Shown here piece after piece: positions 41,770 through 49,678 of a stretch of 64,000 nt of DNA. The stretch comes from Actinomadura parmotrematis. Its GTDB lineage: Bacteria > Actinomycetota > Actinomycetes > Streptosporangiales > Streptosporangiaceae. The notes under the pieces are model-generated. The model was given only the letters and a program-made list of their open reading frames with translations, was not told the DNA's origin and made no database searches. The stretch spans positions 186,001-250,000 of the forward strand of contig NZ_JAIBOA010000008.1 in NCBI RefSeq assembly GCF_019458805.1, read 5' to 3'. Position 1 is the stretch's first letter. Every line of letters begins with the position of its first letter. A program made the translations under genes and the position numbers.

Positions 41770-43320
41770 ATGGCCGCCCCACGTGCGATCACCGCCACCG
41801 TCGCCGCCGTCACCGCCGTCCTGGCCCTCGCCGCCGCGCCGGCGGGCGCGGCGCCCGTCCCCGACGGCCCGGGGAAGGGCCTCCTGCCCGCCTATCTCGG
41901 CTCCCCCGCCGTCCCGCACCGGCTGCCCGGCGCGCCCGTGCCCGCCAACCCGTACATGGGCGCGGTCGGCCTGTCGTCCATGCACGCCGACAGCTACGCC
42001 TCCGACACCTACCCGTTCGCCGGGCCGCTCGGCCGCGAGCCGCAGGTGCGGTCGGAGGCCAAGGGCGGCGGGCTGCCCGGCCTCTGCTCGACCGTCGCCT
42101 TCGCCCGCCGCACCGGCCTCATCGTCGCCCAGTGCACCAGCGGGCCGACGTTCACGCTCCGGCTGATCGACCCGAGGACGCTCCGGGACCTCGCGACCTA
42201 CGCGCTCCCGCCGCGCGCCTCGACCGTGCAGGCGGTGGTGAGCGGCGACCTGGACAAGGTCCTCACCGACACCTCCGGCGGCGCCTACTACTACCTGGAC
42301 CCGCAGGACCGCGCCGTCGTCGCCGACGCGGCCTTCCACGTGCGCCGCTTCGCGCACGCCCGGGGCGCCGGCGGGACGTGGCGCTTCCAGGTCACCGACG
42401 ACTGGGACCTCAGCGGCCTGCTCCCCCACGACTGCGCCACCTGGACGAACCCCTGGCCGAAGGGCGCCTGCGACCCGATCACCGCGGTCGGCCCGGACTG
42501 GACCGGCCTCATCTGGTGGGTCACCCGCCAGGGCCGCGTCGGCACCCTCGACCCGCGGACCGGCGCCGCGCGGTCCGTCCGGCTCGCCGGCGAGGAGGTC
42601 CAGAACTCGTTCGCGGCCGCCGAGGACGGCGTCTCGGTCGTCTCCGACCACGCCCTCTACCGGATGCAGGCGGGACCGGACGGCACCCCGCTCGTCCGCT
42701 GGCGGCGCGCCTACGACCGCGGGACCGCCCGCAAGCCCGGCCAGATCGACCAGGGCTCGGGCACCACCCCGACGTTCTTCGGCGACGGCCTGGTGGCGAT
42801 CACCGACAACGCCGACGACCGCATGCACGTCGTCGTCCGCGACCGCCGCACCGGGCGGCTCGTCTGCCGGGTCCCGGTGTTCGGCAGCGGGCGGAGCGCG
42901 ACCGACAACTCCCTCATCGGGTACGGGAACAGCCTGTTCGTGGAGAACAACTACGGCTACCGCAACTTCTTCGAGCTGCCTCCGGGCGGCTCGTCGGCCG
43001 GCGGCGTCAGCCGGGTGGACGTGACCGGCTCGGGTTGCCGCACGGTCTGGACGAGCGCCGAGCGCTCGCCGTCCACCGTCGCCAAGGCGTCCGTCGCGAA
43101 CGGGCTCGTCTACCTCTACACCAAGGAGCCGCGCAAGGACCTGATCGACGCCTGGTACCTGACGGCGGTGGACGCGCGCAGCGGCCGGACCGCGTACAAG
43201 GTGCTGACCGGAACCGGCAAGTGGTTCGACAACAACTGGGCGCCGATCACGCTCGGTCCCGACGGCACCGCCTACGTGGGCGTCCTCGGCGGGCTCGTCG
43301 CCGTGCGGGACCGCGGCTGA
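41770..43320 (+). CDS. Secreted beta-propeller-like protein, unknown function
   Basis: 516 residues with a Sec signal peptide (ITATVAAVTAVLALAAAPAGAA, cleavage after AGA/A about residue 28). The remainder shows repeated blades: TFTLRLIDPRTLRDLATYAL, GRVGTLDPRTGAARSVRLAG, PTFFGDGLVAITDNADDRMH, VVVRDRRTGRLVCRVPV, RTGKW-like ends. The repeats resemble PQQ-type or YVTN propellers. GAGGAGA precedes ATG 41770. It stands alone; I do not recognise a specific function. Confidence 0.75.
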   Translation: MAAPRAITATVAAVTAVLALAAAPAGAAPVPDGPGKGLLPAYLGSPAVPHRLPGAPVPANPYMGAVGLSSMHADSYASDTYPFAGPLGREPQVRSEAKGGGLPGLCSTVAFARRTGLIVAQCTSGPTFTLRLIDPRTLRDLATYALPPRASTVQAVVSGDLDKVLTDTSGGAYYYLDPQDRAVVADAAFHVRRFAHARGAGGTWRFQVTDDWDLSGLLPHDCATWTNPWPKGACDPITAVGPDWTGLIWWVTRQGRVGTLDPRTGAARSVRLAGEEVQNSFAAAEDGVSVVSDHALYRMQAGPDGTPLVRWRRAYDRGTARKPGQIDQGSGTTPTFFGDGLVAITDNADDRMHVVVRDRRTGRLVCRVPVFGSGRSATDNSLIGYGNSLFVENNYGYRNFFELPPGGSSAGGVSRVDVTGSGCRTVWTSAERSPSTVAKASVANGLVYLYTKEPRKDLIDAWYLTAVDARSGRTAYKVLTGTGKWFDNNWAPITLGPDGTAYVGVLGGLVAVRDRG

Positions 43321-43338
43321 CGTGACACAGGTCACGTC
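43319..43338. promoter_or_regulatory. CRP-like palindrome upstream of the UPF0104 gene
   Basis: Perfect 8-4-8 inverted repeat GACGTGAC-acag-GTCACGTC, containing the GTGA-N6-TCAC core of CRP/FNR-family sites. It begins within the stop codon of the secreted-protein gene and lies about 85 bases before the ATG at 43422, so it can act on that promoter. Confidence 0.55.
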
Positions 43339-43421
43339 GCGAATTTTGGACGCGTAAGGGGGAATGCCTTTACCTGGGCAGAGGTTGCCCCAAGCGGACC
43401 AGCTTGCGAGGTGACCGGTAC

Positions 43422-44627
43422 ATGGCAGAGGTGATGGCCGCGCCGGCGCACGCCTCCGCCGCTCCCGACACCGGCGAGGACACGGGCGCGCCGATGGAGC
43501 GCCCCGGCCGCAGGTCGGGCCGGCGCACCCTGCTGGTGCAGTGGGGCCTCGTCCTGCTCGGGCTCGCCACGCTGCCCTTCCTCAGCGACCAGCTCCCCGA
43601 CCTCGGGGAGATCTGGAGCGCCGCGCGCGGCGCCGACCCGGGCTGGCTGCTCGTGGTGGTCCTCGCCGAGGCCGGGTCCATGGGCGCCTTCGCCCGCCTC
43701 CAGCGGCGCCTGCTGAAGGTCGGCGGGCTGCGCGTCGGGATGCGCCGGATGTTCGCGATCACCTACGCGGGCAACGCGCTGTCCACGACGCTGCCGGCCG
43801 GCCCGGCGGTGAGCGTGGTCTTCACCTTCCAGCAGTTCCGGCGGAGCGGCGCGTCCGCGCGCCTCGCCACCGCCGTCATCATCCTCGGCGGCGTCATCAC
43901 GACCACCGCCTACACCGCGATCGGGCTGCTCGCCCTGCTCGCCGACCCGACCGCCCGCGGCCTCGCCGGGGCGGCCCTCGCCGTCCCCGCCGCGCTCGTC
44001 CCGCTCGCTGTCCTCGCGCTGGCCCGCCCCCGCTCGCGGGCGCTGCTCGCGCGGGCCGTCCGCCGCCCCGTCGCCGCGATCGCCCGGCACCGCCGGATCG
44101 AGCCGTGGGCGCGGCGCCTCCGCGACGGCCTGAAGGCGCTGCGGCCGACCCGCCGCGACTGGACGGTCCTCGCGCTGCTGGCGGTCGCCAACTGGACGGC
44201 CGACATCCTGGCGCTGTTCGCGGCGGCCCGCGCCGTCGGCATCGAGGTCGCCCCGACCGGCGTCACCCTCGCCTACTTCGCCGCGCAGGCGGCCGGCAGC
44301 CTGCTGCCGCTGCTGCCCGGCGGCATCGGCGCGATCGAGAGCAGCATGGCCGCGTCGCTGGTCGCCTTCGGCGCCACCCTCGCCCCGGCGGGCGCGGCCG
44401 TCGGGCTGTACCGCCTGGTGTCCTACTGGATCGTCGTCGGCGTCGGCTGGCTCGCCTGGCTCGCCCTCCAGGAGGGGCCGCGCCTGTCGGCGCGCACCCG
44501 GGCGCGCCTCGCCGGCACCGGCCGCGCGCTCCTCGCCGGGTTCGGCGCCTACGGCCTCTGCGGCGCCTACGGGTCCGCCGGCGCGGGCGTCCCCGTGCCC
44601 GCGCCCGCCGAGCCGCCCGCCTCCTGA
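43422..44627 (+). CDS. UPF0104/lysylphosphatidylglycerol-synthase-type membrane protein
   Basis: 401 residues with about eight membrane spans. The family motif GGIGAIESSM (pattern GGxGxxE) lies in LPLLPGGIGAIESSMAAS, and NALSTTLPAGPAVSVVFTFQ is the other hallmark. Members are predicted flippases or glycolipid-related transporters without the synthase domain. ATG 43422 has GCGAGGTG upstream. A CRP-like site precedes it. Confidence 0.83.
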   Translation: MAEVMAAPAHASAAPDTGEDTGAPMERPGRRSGRRTLLVQWGLVLLGLATLPFLSDQLPDLGEIWSAARGADPGWLLVVVLAEAGSMGAFARLQRRLLKVGGLRVGMRRMFAITYAGNALSTTLPAGPAVSVVFTFQQFRRSGASARLATAVIILGGVITTTAYTAIGLLALLADPTARGLAGAALAVPAALVPLAVLALARPRSRALLARAVRRPVAAIARHRRIEPWARRLRDGLKALRPTRRDWTVLALLAVANWTADILALFAAARAVGIEVAPTGVTLAYFAAQAAGSLLPLLPGGIGAIESSMAASLVAFGATLAPAGAAVGLYRLVSYWIVVGVGWLAWLALQEGPRLSARTRARLAGTGRALLAGFGAYGLCGAYGSAGAGVPVPAPAEPPAS

Positions 44628-44675
44628 CCGGCGCCCGGCCCGCGCCCGCTCCCCCGCCCCCGCCCTCCCGGCGAC

Positions 44676-44721
44676 TTGTTGCGGTGGTCCCCTGCTGCTA
44701 ATCTCCCAAGCGAGCGCTTGG
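44676..44721 (+). promoter_or_regulatory. Promoter plus KstR2-like operator of the luciferase-like/FadD operon
   Basis: TTGTTG (44676-44681), 17 bases, TAATCT (44699-44704), then CCAAGCGAGCGCTTGG (44706-44721). The palindrome covers the expected start of transcription near 44711 and lies 40 bases before ATG 44762. It fits 13 of the defined bases/14 positions of the KstR2 consensus ANCAAGNNCTTGNT as I know it, with one mismatch. Confidence 0.75.
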
Positions 44722-44761
44722 TTTAATTCGGCACAGCGGAGCATTACACACCGGAGGCTCG

Positions 44762-45829
44762 ATGACGTCCCTACGGGTCAGCCTTGGCTACGAACTCGAA
44801 GTGCGCGGCCGCTCCCGGGAGGTGGAGCGGCGCGCGTTCGAGAACGTCATGGACCAGGTCGTGCTGGCCGACGAGCTGGGATTCGACACCGCCTGGTTCG
44901 TCGAGCACCACTTCACCCGCGGGTTCTCCCACTCCTCGGCCCCCGACCTGGTGCTGGCCGGCATCTCGCAGCGCACCGAGCGCATCCACCTCGGGCTCGG
45001 CGTCGTGCTGCTGCCGTTCCAGTCGCCGATCCGCACCGCCGAGCGGGTCGCCACCCTGGACGTGATCAGCGGCGGCCGGGTCGAGTTCGGCACCGGGCGC
45101 GGCGCGTCCCCCCTGGAGTACCAGGCGTTCCAGCGGCCCTTCGAGCAGTCCCGCAAGCTCTGGGAGGAGTCCCTGGAGGCGGTCCTGGCCATCTGGAACG
45201 CCGACGGGCAGCCGGTCAGCCGGTCCGGGGAGTACTTCGAGATCCCCGACGTGGCGGTCTACCCGCGGCCGGTGCAGGAGCCGCACCCGCCGGTGTGGGT
45301 CGCCTCGACCTCGCTGGACGGCTACCTCGCCGCCGCCAAGCAGGGCTACAACCTGCTCGGCATGACGATGCTGAAGGGCCTGGACGCGGTCGCCGAGGAC
45401 ATCGCGCAGTACAAGCGGTGCCTCGCCGACAACGGGTTCGATCCCGAGTCGCGGCGGATCGCGCTGATGATCCCCTGGTACGTCGCGCCGACCCAGCAGG
45501 AGGCGGTGGACACCGCCGCCGACCCCGTCCTCTGGTACCTGCGCCGGCAGATCAACCTGGTCGCGCCGCCCGACTACACCGACGCCCGGCACGCCACCCA
45601 CCGCGTCCTCGGCCAGCAGGCCGTCGGGATGCCGCCGGAGGAGGCGATGGCGATCCTGCGCGACCAGACCATGGTCGTCATCGACGACGTGGAGGGCTCG
45701 CGCAAGGCCGCCGAGCGCGTCCGGGCCGCCGGCGCCACCGACCTCATCCTCCAGGCGCAGGTCGGCGGCCTCGCCCACGAGCACGTCTGCGCCTCGATGA
45801 AGCTGTTCATGCAGGAGGTCGCCCCGTGA
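44762..45829 (+). CDS. Luciferase-like (LLM) flavin-dependent monooxygenase
   Basis: 355 residues forming the LLM (beta/alpha)8 barrel: YELEVRGRSREVERRAFENV, ELGFDTAWFVEHHFTRGF, RIHLGLGVVLLPFQSP, RVEFGTGRGASPLEY and PPVWVASTSLDGYLAAAKQG. This resembles the alkanal/Baeyer-Villiger type that uses FMNH2 supplied by a separate reductase. A flavin reductase at 51158 shares its operator. GGAGG precedes ATG 44762. The stop overlaps the next gene by four bases. An F420-dependent variant is possible, though the F420-specific residues cannot be judged here. Confidence 0.85.
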   Translation: MTSLRVSLGYELEVRGRSREVERRAFENVMDQVVLADELGFDTAWFVEHHFTRGFSHSSAPDLVLAGISQRTERIHLGLGVVLLPFQSPIRTAERVATLDVISGGRVEFGTGRGASPLEYQAFQRPFEQSRKLWEESLEAVLAIWNADGQPVSRSGEYFEIPDVAVYPRPVQEPHPPVWVASTSLDGYLAAAKQGYNLLGMTMLKGLDAVAEDIAQYKRCLADNGFDPESRRIALMIPWYVAPTQQEAVDTAADPVLWYLRRQINLVAPPDYTDARHATHRVLGQQAVGMPPEEAMAILRDQTMVVIDDVEGSRKAAERVRAAGATDLILQAQVGGLAHEHVCASMKLFMQEVAP

Positions 45830-46881
45830 GCTGGCCGACCCGCGCCACCCTCCCCGGCGGCCGCTCGGCCCGGGGGCTGCTGGCGGTCTCCCCCGAGGGG
45901 CAGCTCGTCGCGCCGGTCGACGCCGCCGCCGCCCGCGAGCTCGCCGCCGCGACGCTGCGCGCGGCGGGCATCGGCGAGCGCGACCGCGTCGTCGTCGCGC
46001 TGAACGACGACGGCGAGCCCGCCGGCTCGCTGATCGCGCAGGCCGCCGCGGACGTCGCGCAGGCCGCCGCGTCGGTCGGCCCGCGCGGCCGGATGCGGCT
46101 GCACACCGCGCTGGAGGCGGTCGGCGCGACCGCGCTGGTCGCCACCCCGACCGGCGCCATGGACTTCCTCGCCCGGCTGCACCTGGAGTTCCTGCTCGAC
46201 CCCCTCGACCTGGAGCTGCGGCACATCCTGCTCGTCGGCGAGATCGCCTCGGCCGGCGCCGGGGCGCAGCTCGCCGCCGAGTTCGAGGCGTCGGTCCGCG
46301 AGCTGTACGCCGACCCGGTGTTCGGCGTCCCGGTCGCCTGGCGCGACCCCGGCGAGGCGCTGCTCACCCCCGTCCGCGACGGGATCCTCGGGCTCGCGCC
46401 GCCGGCCAAGGACGCGCCGCTGGAGGCGCCGCACGACGCCGGCCTCGCCGAGATCACCGTCCGGCACGCCTGGCACGACGGGCCGGTCCGCACCGGGCAC
46501 GCGGTCCGGCTCGCGGGCGGCGAGACCGGGATCCCCGCCCCGGCGCACACCGTCGGCGAGCACGTGCTGGTCAAGGGCCGCTGGCTGTCCGTCCCCAAGA
46601 TCGCCGCCGCGCTGTCGAAGATCGACGGCATCGCGCGGTGGGACCTGCGGATCAGCCGCGCCGGCACCCTGGACACCGCCCGCCTGCACGTGGCGTTCAA
46701 CCGCGACACCCTCGTCAAGAACCCCATGTGGAAGGGCCGCGTCCAGCAGGCCCTGTACGCGCTCACCCCGATCGGCGTCGAGGTCGTGGTGGAGCCCGAG
46801 GTCGCCGAGGAGCGGCGGCCGGGCACCGTGACCGACGAGCGCGGCCACCACCTCGGGCGCGACCGCGCCCAGGTGTCGTGA
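45826..46881 (+). CDS. Degenerate PaaK-like adenylate-forming protein
   Basis: 351 residues, GTG 45826 overlapping the LLM stop. It aligns by eye with the second half of PaaK-type CoA ligases: GIGERDRVVVALNDDG, LEAVGATALVATPTGAMDFL, HILLVGEIASAGAGAQLAAE and the C-terminal HVLVKGRWLSVPKIAAAL. The N-terminal ATP loop (SSGTTG type) is missing, the YGxxE motif is replaced by ELYADPVFG, and the usual C-terminal catalytic lysine region reads RPGTVTDERGHH. It therefore is probably a pseudoenzyme or a binding partner. It sits between a monooxygenase and a real acyl-CoA ligase. Confidence 0.65.
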   Translation: MSWPTRATLPGGRSARGLLAVSPEGQLVAPVDAAAARELAAATLRAAGIGERDRVVVALNDDGEPAGSLIAQAAADVAQAAASVGPRGRMRLHTALEAVGATALVATPTGAMDFLARLHLEFLLDPLDLELRHILLVGEIASAGAGAQLAAEFEASVRELYADPVFGVPVAWRDPGEALLTPVRDGILGLAPPAKDAPLEAPHDAGLAEITVRHAWHDGPVRTGHAVRLAGGETGIPAPAHTVGEHVLVKGRWLSVPKIAAALSKIDGIARWDLRISRAGTLDTARLHVAFNRDTLVKNPMWKGRVQQALYALTPIGVEVVVEPEVAEERRPGTVTDERGHHLGRDRAQVS

Positions 46882-48497
46882 ACCCGGCCGGCGCGGGCGC
46901 CGAGGACCTGGCGCCCGTCCCCGCCTGGGGCACGATCCCGCGCATGCTGCGCGACCAGGCCGCCGGCCACCCGGGCGTCGTCGCCGTCGTGGCCGGCGAC
47001 GCCCGGCTCACCCTCGCCGACCTGCGGGAGCGGGCCGCCGAGACGGCGCGGGCGCTCATCGCGCTCGGCGTCGAGCGCGGCGACCGGGTGTCGGTGTGGG
47101 GGCCGAACGACCCCGACTGGGTCGTCGCGGCCTACGGCGTCTGGGACGCCGGCGGCGTCATCGCTCCGCTGTCCACCCGGTTCAAGGGCCTGGAGGCGGC
47201 CGCGCTGCTCCGCAAGGTCGGCGCGAAGGTGCTGCTCGTCGCCGAGGGCTTCATGGGCACCTCCTACCTGGACATGCTGAAGGACGCCGACCTGCCCGAC
47301 CTGGAGCACGTCGTCGTCCTCGGCACCGCCCCGGGCCGCCCCGGCGTCCTCACCTGGGCGGAGTTCCTCGCGCGCGGCGCGGAGGTCGCGCCGGAGGCGG
47401 GCGAGGAGCGGGCGCTCGCGGTCGGCGGCGGCGACCTCGCCTCGATCATGGCGACGTCCGGGACGACCGGCGCCCCGAAGGGCGTCGAGCTGTTCCACTC
47501 CCAGCTCCTGCGCGGCTACTGGGACTGGTCGGAGGTCGTCACCCTCACCGAGGGCGACCGGTACCCGATCATCGCGCCGTTCTCGCACGGCTTCGGCATC
47601 AACGCCGGGCTGCTCGCCTGCGTGCTGCGCCGCGCCACGATGATGCCGGTCGCGCTGTTCAAGCCGGACGAGCTGATGGACCTCATCGAGCGCGACCGGG
47701 TGAGCGTCCTCGCCGGCGCCCCGCCGATGTTCTTCAAGATCCTCGACGAGCTCGACGGGCGGGACGTGTCGTCGCTGCGGGTCGGGATCTGCGGGGCGGC
47801 CGCCGTCCCGCCCGAGCTGATCCGCCGGCTGGTGGACCGGGTCGGCCTGCAGCGGATGATCAACGCCTACGGGCTGATGGAGGGCACCGTCGTCACCATG
47901 ACGCGGGCCGGCGACCCGGTCGAGGTCATCGCCGCGACCACCGGCCGCACGGTGCCCGGCGTCACGGTGCGGGTGGTGGACGACGCCGGCCGCGACCTGC
48001 CGCCCGGCGAGCCGGGCGAGATCCTCATCGGCGGCTACGGCGTCATGCGCGGCTACTGGGACGACCCCGAGCGCACCGCCGAGGCCGTGGACGCGGGCGG
48101 CTGGCTGCACAGCGGCGACATCGGGATCCTCGACGACGCCGGCAACCTCGCCATCGTCGACCGCAAGAAGGAGATGTTCATCGTCTCCGGTTTCAACGCC
48201 TACCCCGCCGAGATCGAGGGGCTGCTGCTGCGCTGCCCGCGGGTCGGGCAGGTCGCGGTGATCGGCGTGCCGGACGAGGCGCTCGGCGAGGTCGGCTGGG
48301 CCTACGTCGTGCCGCCCGCCGGGGCCGGGCCGGGCGCGGGCGTCGACGCGGACGCGATCATCGCGTGGGCGCGCGCCAACATGTCCAACTACAAGGTGCC
48401 GCGCCGGGTGATCGCGGTGGACGCGCTGCCGGTGAACGCCAACGGCAAGATCGACAAGCCCGCGCTGCACGCGCGGGCCGCCGCCGAGCGCGGCTGA
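46878..48497 (+). CDS. fadD: Acyl-CoA synthetase, FadD3-like
   Basis: 539 residues; GTG 46878 overlaps the previous stop (GTGA). All ANL motifs are intact: IMATSGTTGAPKGVE (ATP loop), NAYGLMEG, WLHSGDIGILDDAGNLAIVD (hinge region), KKEMFIVSGFNAYPAEIEG and catalytic Lys in PVNANGKIDK. It should convert a carboxylic acid to its CoA thioester via an adenylate. FadD3 in mycobacteria activates the ring-degradation acid HIP in the KstR2 regulon; here the operator before the operon supports a comparable role, though the substrate is inferred. Confidence 0.88.
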   Translation: MNPAGAGAEDLAPVPAWGTIPRMLRDQAAGHPGVVAVVAGDARLTLADLRERAAETARALIALGVERGDRVSVWGPNDPDWVVAAYGVWDAGGVIAPLSTRFKGLEAAALLRKVGAKVLLVAEGFMGTSYLDMLKDADLPDLEHVVVLGTAPGRPGVLTWAEFLARGAEVAPEAGEERALAVGGGDLASIMATSGTTGAPKGVELFHSQLLRGYWDWSEVVTLTEGDRYPIIAPFSHGFGINAGLLACVLRRATMMPVALFKPDELMDLIERDRVSVLAGAPPMFFKILDELDGRDVSSLRVGICGAAAVPPELIRRLVDRVGLQRMINAYGLMEGTVVTMTRAGDPVEVIAATTGRTVPGVTVRVVDDAGRDLPPGEPGEILIGGYGVMRGYWDDPERTAEAVDAGGWLHSGDIGILDDAGNLAIVDRKKEMFIVSGFNAYPAEIEGLLLRCPRVGQVAVIGVPDEALGEVGWAYVVPPAGAGPGAGVDADAIIAWARANMSNYKVPRRVIAVDALPVNANGKIDKPALHARAAAERG

Positions 48498-48518
48498 CCG
48501 CACCGGCCCCGCGGGGCG

Positions 48519-49175
48519 TCAGCCGAGGCCGAACGCCGCGCGCGTCCAGTCGTACTGGGCGCGCGCGATCTCGGCCAGCCCCGCCAGGACGGGGTCGCCG
48601 GACCCCGCGCCGACGCCGGCGGCGGTGAACGCCTCCTCGGCGCCCCCCGGCGGCCCGTACACGATGACGCCGCGGCCCGTCCGGTCGGCGGCCCACACGA
48701 CGGTGATCGGCCGGGCGCCCGGCGAGGACTCCAGGTCGCCGGGGTGCAGCAGCCCCTCGCCGAGGTTGGCGGCGAGCGCGTCGGCGGCCGCGCTCGATCC
48801 CGGCTCCACCGCGTGCGCGCCGAAGCAGACGGCGGCGGCGTCGTAGCGCAGCATCCGCTGCATGCGCTGCTCCTGCAGCCCGTAGGAGCCGGGCGGGGGC
48901 ACCGGCGCGGCCCGCAGCGCCCCGGCCAGGCCGTGGACGAAGGCGCCGAGGTCGCCGGCCGCCGCCTCCCAGGAGCCGGGGCCGGGCGCGAGGCGGACGA
49001 AGCCCGGCATCGGGAACGGCGGGTCGGGCAGCGTGTTCTGGCAGATGTGCAGCGCCGGTTCGGCCGGGGCGCCGCCGAGGTGCTCGGCGAGCACGGCGTG
49101 CGCCACCTGCCCGAGCGGTCCCTGCCCGTGGTCGGGGGCGTTGGCGGCCGACCGCAGCGTCTGTTGGTCGCTCAT
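48519..49175 (-). CDS. Hypothetical protein
   Basis: 218 residues, convergent with fadD. Notable stretches: LGQVAHAVLAEHLGGAPAEP, FPMPGFVRLAPGPGSWEAAA, RMQRMLRYDAAAVCFGAHAV and PITVVWAADRTGRGVIVYGP. No known motif or membrane segment. GAGG is found nine bases before ATG 49175. The function is unknown. Confidence 0.6.
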   Translation of the reverse strand: MSDQQTLRSAANAPDHGQGPLGQVAHAVLAEHLGGAPAEPALHICQNTLPDPPFPMPGFVRLAPGPGSWEAAAGDLGAFVHGLAGALRAAPVPPPGSYGLQEQRMQRMLRYDAAAVCFGAHAVEPGSSAAADALAANLGEGLLHPGDLESSPGARPITVVWAADRTGRGVIVYGPPGGAEEAFTAAGVGAGSGDPVLAGLAEIARAQYDWTRAAFGLG

Positions 49176-49258
49176 GCGCCCAGCCTCGCAGCACCGGCCG
49201 GGACGGGCGGCCGCTATCCGCGATGTCCGCTACCTGCGCTTTGCCGGGGTCCGCGGGT

Positions 49259-49678
49259 TCAGGGCGCGGCGGCGCGCGGGCGCCAGTTGACGATCGTGGC
49301 GCCCGCCCCGTCCGGGGCGTCCTCGAAGACGGCCTCGACCGGCAGGCCGTCGCGCAGGCCGGCGGCGTCGCCGCCCGCGAGGCCGCCGTACATGAGCAGG
49401 TCCTCGCCCTCGTCGAGGCGGACGAGCAGCACCGGGAACGGCACGAGCTCCTTCATCGGGCGCAGGAACACCTGGTGGTTGACGATCCAGCTGTAGACGC
49501 GGCCGGTGCCCGCGACCGGCGTCCACTCGTACTCCAGCGAGCGGCACCGGTTGCAGACGGCCCGCGCCGGGAAGCGCAGCGCGCCGCAGCCGCCGCAGCG
49601 CTGCACGGTGAGCTCGTGCCGGCGCACCGCCTCCCACCAGGGGGCGGAGTCGCGGTCCGGCTCGGGCGGGATCATCAT
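49259..49678 (-). CDS. DUF35 OB-fold acyl-CoA-binding protein
   Basis: 139 residues. The N-terminal rubredoxin-like zinc ribbon has CGGCG and CNRC four-cysteine pairs (RCGGCGALRFPARAVCNRC), the C-terminal part is an OB fold (GRVYSWIVNHQVF, FPVLLVRLDEGEDLLMYGGL). These proteins partner SCPx/Ltp thiolases; in the steroid pathway DUF35 and Ltp2 form the side-chain aldolase. ATG 49678 overlaps the thiolase stop (ATGA), supporting a complex. Confidence 0.9.
   Translation of the reverse strand: MMIPPEPDRDSAPWWEAVRRHELTVQRCGGCGALRFPARAVCNRCRSLEYEWTPVAGTGRVYSWIVNHQVFLRPMKELVPFPVLLVRLDEGEDLLMYGGLAGGDAAGLRDGLPVEAVFEDAPDGAGATIVNWRPRAAAP

Noticed and set aside
43391..43406. CAAGC-N6-GCTTG before the UPF0104 gene
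   Set aside because: Arms as in the operators, but spacing is six rather than four and it lies at the ribosome site.
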